A stretch of 64,000 nt of DNA from Desulfosporosinus sp. Sb-LF (GCF_004766055.1 NZ_SPQR01000002.1:62001-126000); one strand, 5' to 3'; counted from the stretch's first letter, positions 28,137 to 37,457 are shown. Notes: generated from the letters alone by a model not told the origin. Made by a program: numbers and translations.

Positions 28137-28173
28137 GCGCTTTGAGGTACTCTTTCGAGTAGTCTCAAAGCGC
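28137..28173 (-). terminator. Intrinsic terminator inside the amt leader (candidate attenuator)
   Basis: GCGCTTTGAG pairs with CTCAAAGCGC, extended by a TACTC/GAGTA inner stem, and is followed on the minus strand by TTTTT at 28136-28132. It ends 21 bp before the amt ATG, leaving no room for a promoter after it. Transcription into amt therefore has to pass this hairpin. It may also end read-through from the DUF445 pair. Confidence 0.8.
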
Positions 28174-28238
28174 CTTTGCTTTGCTGTAATCTCTTTTCTA
28201 ACCCATGGGTTTTCGGCTGTGCACACCTTATGTTTGGT

Positions 28239-28267
28239 ATTGTAGCACGGGAATTAACTGTCTGCAA
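28239..28267 (-). promoter_or_regulatory. Candidate sigma-A promoter of amt-PII
   Basis: On the minus strand TTGCAG (28262-28267) and TACAAT (28239-28244) are 17 bp apart. The predicted start is about 120 bp before the amt ATG and upstream of the leader hairpin. Confidence 0.55.
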
Positions 28268-28326
28268 TACTTTCTCTACTTGAATCCTGTATACCTTCCA
28301 TGAGTCCAAAAGTCCATATATCCACC

Positions 28327-29649
28327 CTAACGATACAGTTGCGTCATCACGGTCATTAAGGCCGGCCCGATATAGGGGGCATAGATTAAATCTAAGAATA
28401 AGAATAGGATTAACCCCACTACTCCGCCAATCATCGAACCATTGATCCGGATCCATTGAAGATCATTACCCGCCTTGTCCTCAATAAATTGATTGAGATC
28501 TTGATCCGTGTACGCTGAAAGCGTCTCTCTAACTATGTTTCCGATCAGATCATGTTCATTTTGAATCACTTTGCATAAGGTATCAACTATGAAGGAATTA
28601 ATCTTTTCTCGAAGTGCCGTATTTTCCTGAAGGCTGTCCCAATACCTTTCTACAAAAGGATGCAACGTTCGATGTAGTGCATTCGGCTCTGAGGAAGTTG
28701 CGGGAGAGACCACAACGTTTATTGCTTCCTGAATAAGCGTTTCTAAGAATTCCTCAAACAAAGGCTCGGCCAAGAGATCTTCTTTCCAACGCTCAACTTG
28801 TAAAGCAATTCGAATATCCTGGTCTGATTCGGCTAGTTTATTCAAAAGGGTGCTTTTCAGAGCTATACGTAAAGGATGTTTGGGCTCTTTGAATTTACGC
28901 AAGGTTAGAAGCAACTCCACTTGCAAGGCGTCGGCTGCATCATCAAGATTTAACCCATCAGACATTTCCACGAATCCCATTAAAGTACGAAATATTGACC
29001 CGCCATTGCCTAATTTCTCTTCTTTAATCTCCTCTAGATAATCCAAAATAGCCCGGCGTGTTTCCCCTTCTGCAGCTTTATCCCATAATCCTTCAGCTAA
29101 GCCATCTAGCCCTTCATCGATATATCCATGTTCTAGAGCCCACTCACACAAAGCAGGTACTTTCGACGACAGGTTCCACCCCTTGGCTTTGTCGCGAAGG
29201 AACACGGCGAGCTTCTCTGCTAGGTTGGCAGAATCCTGTTTCTCGACATAACGCCGCAGATAACCTGAAATCTCACCTGTTAGATAGGCTGACCCGCCTT
29301 GCTTTTCCACATATTGCTGGATACCCACAACGAAAGGAATCCCTTCGATTTTTTTACGAATCACATCCATTCGCAAAAGTTCTTTTTGAACCATAGATGC
29401 CACAGCTTCAATCACCTTTTCCCGGTTTCGGGGAATTAGTGCAGTATGATAGCCCCAACCAAGTGGCTTTTTGAAAATCGCAGTGACCGCAAACCAATCG
29501 GCAATTCCACCCACTAAGGCTGCTTCTGAGACGAAATAAAACAGCCTGATTCCAAAGTTATTAGGGTAATAATGTTCTAACAGTGCCGCAATCAAGAAAA
29601 AGAGGAAAACGGCTGCCAAGATCACATTTGCCTTTTTGTGATAATTCAT
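28327..29649 (-). CDS. DUF445 family membrane protein (downstream copy)
   Basis: A 440-residue protein with a membrane helix at each end and a long helical middle. The N-terminal VGGIADWFAVTAIFKKPLG and the C-terminal DKAGNDLQWIRINGSMIGG are the DUF445 signatures. The function of the family is not known. Its ATG overlaps the stop of the paralogue at 29646-30854 (ATGA). The middle regions of the two differ much more than their ends, which suggests they form a heteromeric membrane complex rather than being redundant. Confidence 0.9.
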   Translation of the reverse strand: MNYHKKANVILAAVFLFFLIAALLEHYYPNNFGIRLFYFVSEAALVGGIADWFAVTAIFKKPLGWGYHTALIPRNREKVIEAVASMVQKELLRMDVIRKKIEGIPFVVGIQQYVEKQGGSAYLTGEISGYLRRYVEKQDSANLAEKLAVFLRDKAKGWNLSSKVPALCEWALEHGYIDEGLDGLAEGLWDKAAEGETRRAILDYLEEIKEEKLGNGGSIFRTLMGFVEMSDGLNLDDAADALQVELLLTLRKFKEPKHPLRIALKSTLLNKLAESDQDIRIALQVERWKEDLLAEPLFEEFLETLIQEAINVVVSPATSSEPNALHRTLHPFVERYWDSLQENTALREKINSFIVDTLCKVIQNEHDLIGNIVRETLSAYTDQDLNQFIEDKAGNDLQWIRINGSMIGGVVGLILFLFLDLIYAPYIGPALMTVMTQLYR

Positions 29650-30854
29650 GAGCGTAACACCACCCCGAGTACGTAGATCAATACTCCGACCAATCCACCG
29701 ACGACTGATCCATTGATCCGAATCATTTGCAGGTCATTCCCGGCCTTGTCCTCTATCAATTCAACGAGCGTTTCATCTGTCAAAGGGTCTAACCCCTCAC
29801 GAACCATACGTCCAATCGCATTGTGGTGATAGGCAATCTGTTTTTCGAGAATTTGTTTGATCCCTTCATCCATCTTCTGCCTCAGATCAAGATTACGCTC
29901 TAGTTTTTCGAGGTAACCATCCCAATTGTCCTCTAAATTACTAAAAAACTTCTCAATTAAAGCTTGTATCTCGAATGCCTTTACAGTGCTCCCATTCAGG
30001 GCCTGGATGATAAAGGCATTGAGTCGTTCTTGGAGCGAAGAATTAGTTTTGAGTTCTAACGTTAAGCGGAGCAATGAATCCTTCAACCACCGCTCGACCG
30101 TACCATCCTGTAACGTTATTTTAACCTTTTCTTGGAGTCCTTTCGCCAGAATCTCAGGTGAGGGAAGGAACTTTCCGATAATTTTACGCGTGGGATTATT
30201 ATCCCCATATCGCATTAAGGCAGCCTCTATCATCTCCGTTAAAGCACCACTCACCAAAGGTTGGTCCATAAATTCATAAAATGTCCGGCAAATAACCGTC
30301 AGCGCCTGATCAACATCTCCATGTGCCAGGGAAAACTCGACTATTTCAGCAAGAGTTCGAGAGAGATTCAAGCTATGCACGTTTTCTTCAACTACGCTCC
30401 GAATCTGCTGTTTAAGCTTGTCCGGCTCAACATGGTGTTCGATATCCTCCGCGAGATTGGCAAGTAATAGACTCACAGCCTCACGAACGTCCTGCTCTGC
30501 AAATATCCGGATCAGCACTCCAGAAAGATTCCAGGCGGATAGTTTACGCTTAAGTACGTCTTGCGAAAGTAGTTCATGCTGTACCATATCAGCCAAAGCC
30601 GCATAAATCCGTTCCCTGTTCTGCGGAATAATCTCCGTCCGTAGCACCTTACCCGGTCGAATTCCCAGCGGACGCCGAAAGAGCGCGGTTACTGCAAACC
30701 AATCAGCAAGCCCCCCGATCATCCCAGCAGTGCAACCACTAGAGATGAGTCCACCTACAAAACTAGTATGAAATGGGTAACTTAACAAAAATCCAAGGGT
30801 AATTCCCCCAAGGGTTAGATTAGCACTCTGGGTATTATTTCTTTTCTTCACCAT
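29646..30854 (-). CDS. DUF445 family membrane protein (upstream copy)
   Basis: About 402 residues. GGLADWFAVTALFRRPLGI near the N-terminus and DKAGNDLQMIRINGSVVGG near the C-terminus mirror the downstream copy. The ends are membrane-embedded and the middle is predicted helical. I chose the ATG at 30854, 8 nt after AGGTGG; a GTG 12 bp upstream is possible. It is the first gene of the two-gene operon and lies 117 bp from a MITE-like repeat. No function can be given beyond a membrane role. Confidence 0.9.
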   Translation of the reverse strand: MVKKRNNTQSANLTLGGITLGFLLSYPFHTSFVGGLISSGCTAGMIGGLADWFAVTALFRRPLGIRPGKVLRTEIIPQNRERIYAALADMVQHELLSQDVLKRKLSAWNLSGVLIRIFAEQDVREAVSLLLANLAEDIEHHVEPDKLKQQIRSVVEENVHSLNLSRTLAEIVEFSLAHGDVDQALTVICRTFYEFMDQPLVSGALTEMIEAALMRYGDNNPTRKIIGKFLPSPEILAKGLQEKVKITLQDGTVERWLKDSLLRLTLELKTNSSLQERLNAFIIQALNGSTVKAFEIQALIEKFFSNLEDNWDGYLEKLERNLDLRQKMDEGIKQILEKQIAYHHNAIGRMVREGLDPLTDETLVELIEDKAGNDLQMIRINGSVVGGLVGVLIYVLGVVLRS

Positions 30855-30971
30855 TATTTCTTCCACCTACATCAAACATTAATAAATATCCATGCGCAAA
30901 CGCTTCAGAAAGCACGCAAACAGCGCCGCAGGACTCCAATTTGCTCATACATCCCCCGTCATCTCGAGCCA

Positions 30972-31148
30972 GAGGAAGTTTCTTAGCTTAGAGAGCACTT
31001 TAGTGGAATTGCGTCAATGAGAGCAGGCAATGAAGCGTTAAGAAACGCTAGAGGTTCACATGCAGAATAGCCCAGAGGTTTAGCGTTTTAGCTTCGTCGC
31101 CAAGCGAATAGCAATGGAACGTATGCGAACGGGCTAAGAAACTTCCTC
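30972..31148. repeat. MITE-like palindromic element, copy B, with 16-bp terminal inverted repeats
   Basis: A 177-bp block bounded by GAGGAAGTTTCTTAGC (30972-30987) and its exact reverse complement GCTAAGAAACTTCCTC (31133-31148). Inside is a further GCGTTAAGAAACGC palindrome. The reverse complement matches 4133-4283, which lacks about 40 bp. It fills most of the 312-bp gap between the DUF445 and MFS genes. It encodes nothing, so it is a non-autonomous element or a REP-type structured repeat. Confidence 0.8.
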
Positions 31149-31166
31149 CCTATTTTAGTCTATTTT

Positions 31167-32357
31167 CTATTCTTGTACCAGTGGAGGGCGTGCGTTCACT
31201 CTAATTTTACTCCCAAAGAATAAGACGATCAGCCCCAATAGGGCGGCTCCAGTGACATATGGCAAACCCATACCTATTCCAAAAAGGGCTCCGCCGGTCA
31301 CAGGACCCAATATTCTCCCTAAACTTGCAAAGGACTGAAAAAGGCCTAGGGAGGCACCTTGCCCTTGCGTACTTTGTTTCGTGACGAGACTGGAGCTTGT
31401 TGGAACCATCAAAGAATTACCTACCATGAAGATCACGGTGGACGCTACTAAAAAAAAGATGTTCTTATAATCCGCGGACAGGATGATAAGTAGAAGGCCC
31501 ACTGCACATAAGACTGCACCGGTGTTCACGAGCTTAGTATCTCCAAATTTCTTCACCAATTTGCCGATAAGTCCACCCTGAACAATCACAGCGAAAACAC
31601 CCAAAATGGCAAATGTGACCCCCATGTCCCGAGGACCGAAGCCCACCTTCGCTGCTGCTAGTAAAGCAAACGTACTCTCAAACATGGACATAGTAAAACT
31701 CAAGACAAAATTAAAAGCAAAAAGTGCAAACATAGGGTCTTGTAACACGGCTAAAGTAAGTCTAGGCCTTTTACGGCCCGAAAGGTTAGAGGTCGGTTGC
31801 TTCAGGGATTCCGGCAAGAATGCCCACGTGAACGGCAGAAGCAATAAAGCCAAACCTCCAGCCACAAAGAAAGGCAAAGAGAAACTGTAGTGACCGAGCA
31901 AGCCGCCTAGGGCTGGACCGAAGATCATGCCAAGTCCCATCGCTGCTCCAATCAATCCCATCCCCTTCGAGCGTTCCTCGCCTACTGTAATATCCGCTAA
32001 ATACGCCATCGCTGTCGGAAGCGTCGCCGATGAAACCATTCCAGACAAAGCACGAAGTCCAATCAGCAAATATAGGTTGTTTACCAACCCGAACATTAGA
32101 AAGGTTAGACCATACCCGCTCAACCCTATAAGAATAACCGGTCGTCTACCAATACGATCAGACAGTCTGCCCCAAAAGGGTGCGAAAAAGAACTGCATGA
32201 TGGAATAGGCGGACATAAAAATCCCTAGGGAAAGTGCTCCCCCGCCTAACTTATTCACAAAGAATGGAAGGATGGGAATCACGATACCAAATCCCACCAT
32301 GACCAAAAACTGTATAATTAGCAAGATCACCATTGGACCCATCGGTTTTCTCCGCAT
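31167..32357 (-). CDS. MFS multidrug transporter (Bmr/TetA-like)
   Basis: A 396-residue, 12-helix major facilitator. FFAPFWGRLSDRIGRRPVIL is the loop 2-3 signature (motif A) and MGLIGAAMGLGMIFGPALGG is motif C, typical of drug:H+ antiporters. I chose the ATG at 32357, 8 nt after AGGAG; upstream in-frame starts lack a ribosome site. It lies 62 bp behind the MarR gene on the same strand, so a MarR-controlled efflux operon is likely. The substrate is unknown. Confidence 0.9.
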   Translation of the reverse strand: MRRKPMGPMVILLIIQFLVMVGFGIVIPILPFFVNKLGGGALSLGIFMSAYSIMQFFFAPFWGRLSDRIGRRPVILIGLSGYGLTFLMFGLVNNLYLLIGLRALSGMVSSATLPTAMAYLADITVGEERSKGMGLIGAAMGLGMIFGPALGGLLGHYSFSLPFFVAGGLALLLLPFTWAFLPESLKQPTSNLSGRKRPRLTLAVLQDPMFALFAFNFVLSFTMSMFESTFALLAAAKVGFGPRDMGVTFAILGVFAVIVQGGLIGKLVKKFGDTKLVNTGAVLCAVGLLLIILSADYKNIFFLVASTVIFMVGNSLMVPTSSSLVTKQSTQGQGASLGLFQSFASLGRILGPVTGGALFGIGMGLPYVTGAALLGLIVLFFGSKIRVNARPPLVQE

Positions 32358-32419
32358 ATAAAAAACTCCTATTTCTCCGTTTTGTTTACCCCGTTGATTA
32401 ACAAAGGATTTCAAAGCAA

Positions 32420-32872
32420 TTATTTCTCATCTGATGCTAAACTATCCAGAACAGCGTTCAACTGTTCTAAGGCCTTATTAAATTCCGCCACTTGAAGGGC
32501 ATCCAGCTTTTTAAAGATCTGTATAAACTTTGTTTCTCTTTCCTTTTCAAAAGCATTTAAAGGCTCAATTCCCTGTGGAGAGAGTTGGATAAGGACCACT
32601 CGACGGTCTTCCTCGCTACGAGTTCGTGTGATGAGACCTAACTTATAAAGACGATCCACAAATCCAGTGACTGCTCCCAACGTAATCCCGAACTGTTGTG
32701 CAATATCAGAGGGTGTACAGGTTTCTCTACGTTCCAAATATTTCAGAAACATCATTTGGTGCATGGATAATTCGCTATGTTCAGGCATTAGGAAGCATTG
32801 GTACTTTTTCCAAACACTCCTAAATAGAAGGTCTGTCTCCTCCATGAGAGCAACTTCTTTTTCTTCGATCAC
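32420..32872 (-). CDS. MarR family transcriptional regulator
   Basis: A 150-residue winged-helix repressor. Seen: TPSDIAQQFGITLGAVTGFVDRLYKLG (recognition helix region) and TRSEEDRRVVLIQLSPQG (wing), with long helices at both ends for dimerisation. The start is a GTG at 32872, 9 nt after AAAGGAG. It precedes the MFS gene and probably represses both until a toxic ligand binds. I could not find a convincing palindromic operator in the upstream gap. Confidence 0.92.
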   Translation of the reverse strand: MIEEKEVALMEETDLLFRSVWKKYQCFLMPEHSELSMHQMMFLKYLERRETCTPSDIAQQFGITLGAVTGFVDRLYKLGLITRTRSEEDRRVVLIQLSPQGIEPLNAFEKERETKFIQIFKKLDALQVAEFNKALEQLNAVLDSLASDEK

Positions 32873-33164
32873 AGGTTATCACTCCTTTAAAATATACGCT
32901 ACTGTCGCTCCTGAATTTAGTTAGCTACTCACATAAAGGCCTCGCTTTTCCCTAATCGTAACTCTCGTGGTTAGGAACACTCCAAGGGTTCTTTGTAATT
33001 CGATTGTAAGCTCATGAAATAGTTTATGTCAATAAGTAATTGATTTCCTTTTTCATAAGTGCCCAGATTCATTGCTTTCTTCTTACTTATTTTTTCAAGT
33101 TCGTACGTAAATCTTGGAGAAGTGGGAAGTATAAAGCATATCTCTCAATAAAAGGAGGATTACT

Positions 33165-33677
33165 ATGTGCGACAACCCCTCAACCGATCATCTTTTTCAG
33201 CAGCTCGATGACTATATTGATAGCCTCCCCTATAAAAAAGAAGACCTAATTGTTATCCTCCATCAAGCTCAAGCACTCTTTGGATACCTCCCCGATAAAG
33301 TACAATGGCATATCGCTCAGAAACTGGACATTCCTTCCGCTAAAGTCTACGGCGTTGTAAGTTTTTATTCTTTTTTCACTATGAAACCTCGAGGTAAACA
33401 CGTTGCCAACGTTTGCATGGGCACGGCCTGTTTTGTGCGGGGCTCTGAGAAACTACAAGCAGAAGTCGAAAAACAACTGGGAATTAAAACGGGACAAACC
33501 ACGACTGATCATCTCTTTTCTTTGGATTCTGTGCGCTGCATTGGGGCCTGTGGCCTTGCCCCAGTCATGACGGTGGATGGAAAAGTTTATGGGCGCCTTA
33601 ACGATCCTAAGGAAGTTGAACATATCTTAGCGACCTACGAAACGGAGAATCAGATCTCAGAGACCGTCGTACATTAG
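33165..33677 (+). CDS. hydC: NuoE-like [2Fe-2S] subunit of bifurcating [FeFe]-hydrogenase (HydC/HndA)
   Basis: A 170-residue thioredoxin-fold ferredoxin. The cluster cysteines are seen as CMGTAC and CIGACG, with LLHQAQ-like helix ILHQAQALFGYLP and GVVSFYSFF ahead of them, as in NuoE and HndA. In trimeric hydrogenases it relays electrons to the flavin subunit. AAAGGAGG precedes the ATG. It starts a three-gene plus-strand operon with the NuoF-like and catalytic subunits (gaps of 80 and 23 bp). Confidence 0.94.
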   Translation: MCDNPSTDHLFQQLDDYIDSLPYKKEDLIVILHQAQALFGYLPDKVQWHIAQKLDIPSAKVYGVVSFYSFFTMKPRGKHVANVCMGTACFVRGSEKLQAEVEKQLGIKTGQTTTDHLFSLDSVRCIGACGLAPVMTVDGKVYGRLNDPKEVEHILATYETENQISETVVH

Positions 33678-33757
33678 AGCGTCTGAATAGGTCCCTGGTA
33701 CAGCACTCTTAAATCGCTTTAATACGTAAGACCGTCATTAAAGGAAGGGAAGCCATC

Positions 33758-35644
33758 ATGAAGCTCAAAAACACAGACGAACTAAATGCCCTAAAAATCC
33801 AAAACCTCGTTCTTCTTGAAAATCGGCGTGTACCTAATAACTCTGCTAATACTTCAGAATCGCAAGACAGACCAAGGCACGTTATGGTCTGTGGAGGAAC
33901 CGGTTGTCATGCCTCAAACAGTCCAGAAATAGCCAAACTTCTCATTCAAGAACTACAACGACGCGGATTATCTGATAAGGTTCAGGTTCTTCAAACGGGT
34001 TGCTTTGGTTTTTGCGAAAAGGGACCCATTCTTGAGATTCACCCCGATAATGTCCTCTATGTTGAAGTTTCAACCGAGGATGTAGCTGACATCGTCGAAG
34101 AACATTTCATTCAAGGGAAGCTAGTGGAACGCCTTCTCTATATCGATCCAAATACCGAAAAGCGTTTTGCGTCTGACCTCCCCTTTTACCATAGTCAGCT
34201 TCGCATTGCGCTACGAAATTGCAGCTATATTGCTCCTGAAGACATTCGTGAATATATCGCCGCCGACGGCTATCAAGCCTTATCTAAAGTCCTTTTCAAT
34301 ATGAGTCCAACCTCAGTCATAGAAGAGATTAAAAAAAGCGGACTCCGTGGGCGTGGTGGCGGAGGATTTCCTACAGGTACGAAGTGGGAATTAACACGTC
34401 AAAATGAGGCTAAACAACGATATATCATTTGCAATGCGGATGAAGGGGATCCAGGCGCCTTTATGGACCGCTCTATCTTAGAAGGCGACCCTCATAGCGT
34501 TTTGGAAGCCATGCTCATCGCGGGTTCTTCGATCGGAGCTTCCCACGGATTCATCTATATCCGAGCAGAATACCCTTTAGCCATTCATCGTTTAGAAATC
34601 GCAATTAAACAAGCCCGACAATACGGATTACTCGGGGAAAAGATCTTGGGCAGTGAATTTTGCTTTGACGTTGAGATAAAATACGGAGCCGGTGCCTTTG
34701 TCTGCGGGGAAGAGACCGCACTTATTCATTCCATAGAAGGAACCCGAGGAGAGCCTTCGGTTAAACCCCCCTTCCCTGCCCAACAAGGACTCTGGGGAAA
34801 ACCTACCTGTGTCAACAATGTGGAAACCTTGGCTAACATCCCCCCTATTATTTTAAAGGGCGCTGACTGGTATGCTGGAATCGGCACAGAAAAAAGCAAA
34901 GGGACCAAAGTGTTTGCTTTAGCTGGTAAGGTCAATAATGTTGGACTTGTGGAAGTCCCTATGGGGACAACCCTCCGAAAAATAATTTTTGACATTGGCG
35001 GAGGAATCAAACGCCACAAATCATTTAAAGCCGCGCAGACAGGAGGTCCTTCTGGCGGGTGTATTCCAGCCAAACACCTGGATACTCCCATTGATTATGA
35101 ATCCCTAATTGCCATCGGCTCTATGATGGGCTCCGGGGGGCTCATCGTCATGGATGAAGGGGATTGCATGGTCAATATCGCTAAGTTTTTCCTCGAGTTT
35201 ACGGTCGATGAATCCTGCGGGCGCTGTACCGCTTGCAGAGTGGGCACCAAACGTCTTCATGAAATTCTAACCAAAATCACGGAAGGCAAGGGGGCCTTAG
35301 ATGATTTAGATAAGCTCGAAAAACTGTGCAAGACGATCAAGGTCTCTTCCCTCTGCGGGCTTGGGCAAAGTGCACCCAATCCGATTCTTTCCACGATAGA
35401 GTATTTCCGAGACGAATATCTAGCCCATATCGTTGATAAAACCTGTCCAGCCGGGGTTTGCAAAAGCTTGCTTAGGTATCACATCACAGACAAATGCAAA
35501 GGATGTACACTTTGTGCCAAGCACTGCCCCGCCGGTTGCATCACAGGATCAACCAAAGATCGTCACATCATCGACCAAGAACGTTGCTTAAAATGCGGAG
35601 CATGCATGGAGAAATGCCATTTCGGTGCCATTAGTCATCATTAA
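33758..35644 (+). CDS. hydB: NuoF-like flavin subunit of bifurcating [FeFe]-hydrogenase (HydB/HndC)
   Basis: A 628-residue subunit carrying FMN and several Fe-S clusters. Domain order: an N-terminal [2Fe-2S] thioredoxin-like domain (CGGTGCHAS, CFGFC), the NuoF core with NAD-site GLRGRGGGGFPTGTKW and FMN-site GAGAFVCGEETAL, the SLBB region, the [4Fe-4S] motif ESCGRCTACRVG, and a C-terminal two-cluster ferredoxin (CKGCTLCAKHCPAG, CLKCGACMEKCH). This full layout is that of HydB/HndC, the site where NAD(P) and ferredoxin electrons meet. AAGGAAGGG precedes the ATG. Confidence 0.95.
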   Translation: MKLKNTDELNALKIQNLVLLENRRVPNNSANTSESQDRPRHVMVCGGTGCHASNSPEIAKLLIQELQRRGLSDKVQVLQTGCFGFCEKGPILEIHPDNVLYVEVSTEDVADIVEEHFIQGKLVERLLYIDPNTEKRFASDLPFYHSQLRIALRNCSYIAPEDIREYIAADGYQALSKVLFNMSPTSVIEEIKKSGLRGRGGGGFPTGTKWELTRQNEAKQRYIICNADEGDPGAFMDRSILEGDPHSVLEAMLIAGSSIGASHGFIYIRAEYPLAIHRLEIAIKQARQYGLLGEKILGSEFCFDVEIKYGAGAFVCGEETALIHSIEGTRGEPSVKPPFPAQQGLWGKPTCVNNVETLANIPPIILKGADWYAGIGTEKSKGTKVFALAGKVNNVGLVEVPMGTTLRKIIFDIGGGIKRHKSFKAAQTGGPSGGCIPAKHLDTPIDYESLIAIGSMMGSGGLIVMDEGDCMVNIAKFFLEFTVDESCGRCTACRVGTKRLHEILTKITEGKGALDDLDKLEKLCKTIKVSSLCGLGQSAPNPILSTIEYFRDEYLAHIVDKTCPAGVCKSLLRYHITDKCKGCTLCAKHCPAGCITGSTKDRHIIDQERCLKCGACMEKCHFGAISHH

Positions 35645-35667
35645 GCTACCCTGAAGGAGGACTCTGT

Positions 35668-37410
35668 ATGGATATTCAGCTTACCATCAACGACGTATCT
35701 GTTACTGTACCAGAAGGAATGTCCATCTTAGATGCAGCTCGCACCATAAACATCGATATTCCAACTTTATGCTATCTCAACCTTCACGAAATGAGACTCA
35801 ATAATCACATCGCTTCCTGCCGAGTCTGCTTGGTCGAAGTTGAGGGACGTCGTACTTTAGCCCCCTCCTGTTCAACCCCTGTCTCCAGTGGCATGGTCGT
35901 TAAAACGGATACGCTTCAAGCCATTCAGGCGAGACGGACCATGGTTGAACTCCTTCTTTCAGACCATCCCAAATCCTGTTTGACCTGTCCCAAAAATCTA
36001 GATTGTGACCTCCAGTCGCTTGCAGCGGATTTAGGCGTGCGTAACATCTCCTATGAAGGGGAAGAATCAGAGTTTGAAATCGATAAATCCAGTTTGGCAA
36101 TCATTCGTGACCCAAACAAATGTATTCGTTGCCGCCGCTGTGAAACGATGTGTGATGATGTTCAGACCGTGGGCGTTTACTCTGCCGTAGGGCGCGGTTT
36201 TGAAACTGTTGTCAAAACGGCCTTTGATCTACCGCTTCACGAGACGTCTTGTACGTTCTGTGGACAATGTTTAGCGGTCTGCCCCACTGGCGCCTTAATG
36301 GAATTAGACCAAGTTGATAAAGTGTGGAAGGCTCTCAACGATCCGACACGCTATGTTATTGTCGAAACGGCACCTGCTGTACGAGTCGCCCTCGGAGAAG
36401 GTTTTGGATTAGAACCAGGGACGATTGTCACGGGGAAAATGGTTGCAGCCCTGCGTAAACTTGGCTTCGACCGTGTCTTTGATACTGAGTTCGGGGCTGA
36501 TGTGACGATTATGGAGGAAGCAACGGAATTAATTCATCGCATAGAACACGGCGGTCGTCTGCCTATCCTCACCAGTTGTTGTCCGGCCTGGGTCAAGTTC
36601 TTTGAACACCAATTTCCAGATCTGCTAGACATCCCTTCAACCTGTAAATCTCCCCATCAAATGTTAGGGGTCTTAGCTAAAAGTTACTATGCGGAAAAGT
36701 ATGGGATTGATCCTAATAAAATAACCGTTGTCTCTATCATGCCATGTGTAGCCAAGAAATACGAAGCAGCCCGCCCTGAGTTAGGGCAAGACCCCGTCAC
36801 CCCGGATGTGGACATCGTCATCACTACCCGAGAACTTTCGCGCATGATTAGAGAAGCTGGCATTCATTTTGATCACCTCAAAGATGAAGAGTTTGATCAC
36901 CCCTTAGGAGAATCAACCGGTGCTGCCGTGGTTTTTGGAGCCACCGGCGGAGTAATCGAAGCGGCGTTGCGGACTGCCTACGAATGGCTGACTGGTCAAC
37001 CCTTAGAAAATGTCGAATTTGAATCTCTTAGGGGAATGGATGGGATAAAAGAAGCAGTCATCCCCATCGGCGGGCGAGACTTTCGGATTGCAGTCACACA
37101 CGGTCTAGGTAATGCTCGTACTATTTTAGAAAAGATACAAGCAGGGGATGCCCATTATGACGCGATCGAAATTATGGCTTGCCCAGGGGGATGCATTGGG
37201 GGTGGTGGACAGCCCTATCACCATGGCAACCTTGAAATTCTCAAGGCCCGAGCTGCTGCCATTTATCAAGAAGATCGCTCCAAACCCTTGCGCAAATCGC
37301 ATGAAAACCCAGCTGTCCTTGCTCTCTACAAGGATTTCATTGGCGAACCCTACGGAGAAAAGGCGCACAAATTACTTCATACCAGCTTTACGCAGCGGAG
37401 AAAGATATAA
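35668..37410 (+). CDS. hydA: [FeFe]-hydrogenase catalytic subunit (HydA/HndD)
   Basis: A 580-residue H2-forming or H2-consuming enzyme. The N-terminal [2Fe-2S] domain (CYLNLHEMRLNNHIASCRVC) is followed by the His-Cys3 cluster (DHPKSCLTCPKNLDC), two [4Fe-4S] clusters (CIRCRRCETMC, CTFCGQCLAVCP) and the H-cluster motifs TSCCPAWVKF, MPCVAKKYEA and MACPGGCIGGGGQP. A small-subunit-like domain is fused at the C-terminus. It has no twin-arginine signal, so it is cytosolic. With the two preceding genes it forms a group A3-type trimer that couples H2 with NAD(H) and ferredoxin. A terminator follows at once. Confidence 0.96.
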   Translation: MDIQLTINDVSVTVPEGMSILDAARTINIDIPTLCYLNLHEMRLNNHIASCRVCLVEVEGRRTLAPSCSTPVSSGMVVKTDTLQAIQARRTMVELLLSDHPKSCLTCPKNLDCDLQSLAADLGVRNISYEGEESEFEIDKSSLAIIRDPNKCIRCRRCETMCDDVQTVGVYSAVGRGFETVVKTAFDLPLHETSCTFCGQCLAVCPTGALMELDQVDKVWKALNDPTRYVIVETAPAVRVALGEGFGLEPGTIVTGKMVAALRKLGFDRVFDTEFGADVTIMEEATELIHRIEHGGRLPILTSCCPAWVKFFEHQFPDLLDIPSTCKSPHQMLGVLAKSYYAEKYGIDPNKITVVSIMPCVAKKYEAARPELGQDPVTPDVDIVITTRELSRMIREAGIHFDHLKDEEFDHPLGESTGAAVVFGATGGVIEAALRTAYEWLTGQPLENVEFESLRGMDGIKEAVIPIGGRDFRIAVTHGLGNARTILEKIQAGDAHYDAIEIMACPGGCIGGGGQPYHHGNLEILKARAAAIYQEDRSKPLRKSHENPAVLALYKDFIGEPYGEKAHKLLHTSFTQRRKI

Positions 37411-37416
37411 AATTAG

Positions 37417-37457
37417 CCCAAAAGACTACCCCTTTATTAAAGGGTAGTTTTTTGGGT
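37417..37457 (+). terminator. Terminator of the hydrogenase operon
   Basis: CCCAAAAGACTACCC and GGGTAGTTTTTTGGG pair, with an inner CTTT/AAAG stem and an internal T-run. It lies 7 bp beyond the hydA stop. Confidence 0.8.

Noticed and set aside
28174-28238. ANTAR-type paired hexaloop RNA in the amt leader
   Set aside because: No two adjacent stems with A1/G4 hexaloops could be drawn; only the AACCCATGGGTT palindrome and the terminator are clear.
28130-28456. Minus-strand open frame of 108 codons over the amt leader
   Set aside because: It starts inside the DUF445 gene in another frame and runs through the promoter and terminator of amt; no ribosome site.
34726-35091. Minus-strand open frame of 121 codons in the hydrogenase operon
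   Set aside because: Antisense shadow of the well-supported NuoF-like subunit.
37148-37447. Plus-strand open frame of 99 codons
   Set aside because: Overlaps the end of hydA in another frame and reads into the terminator.
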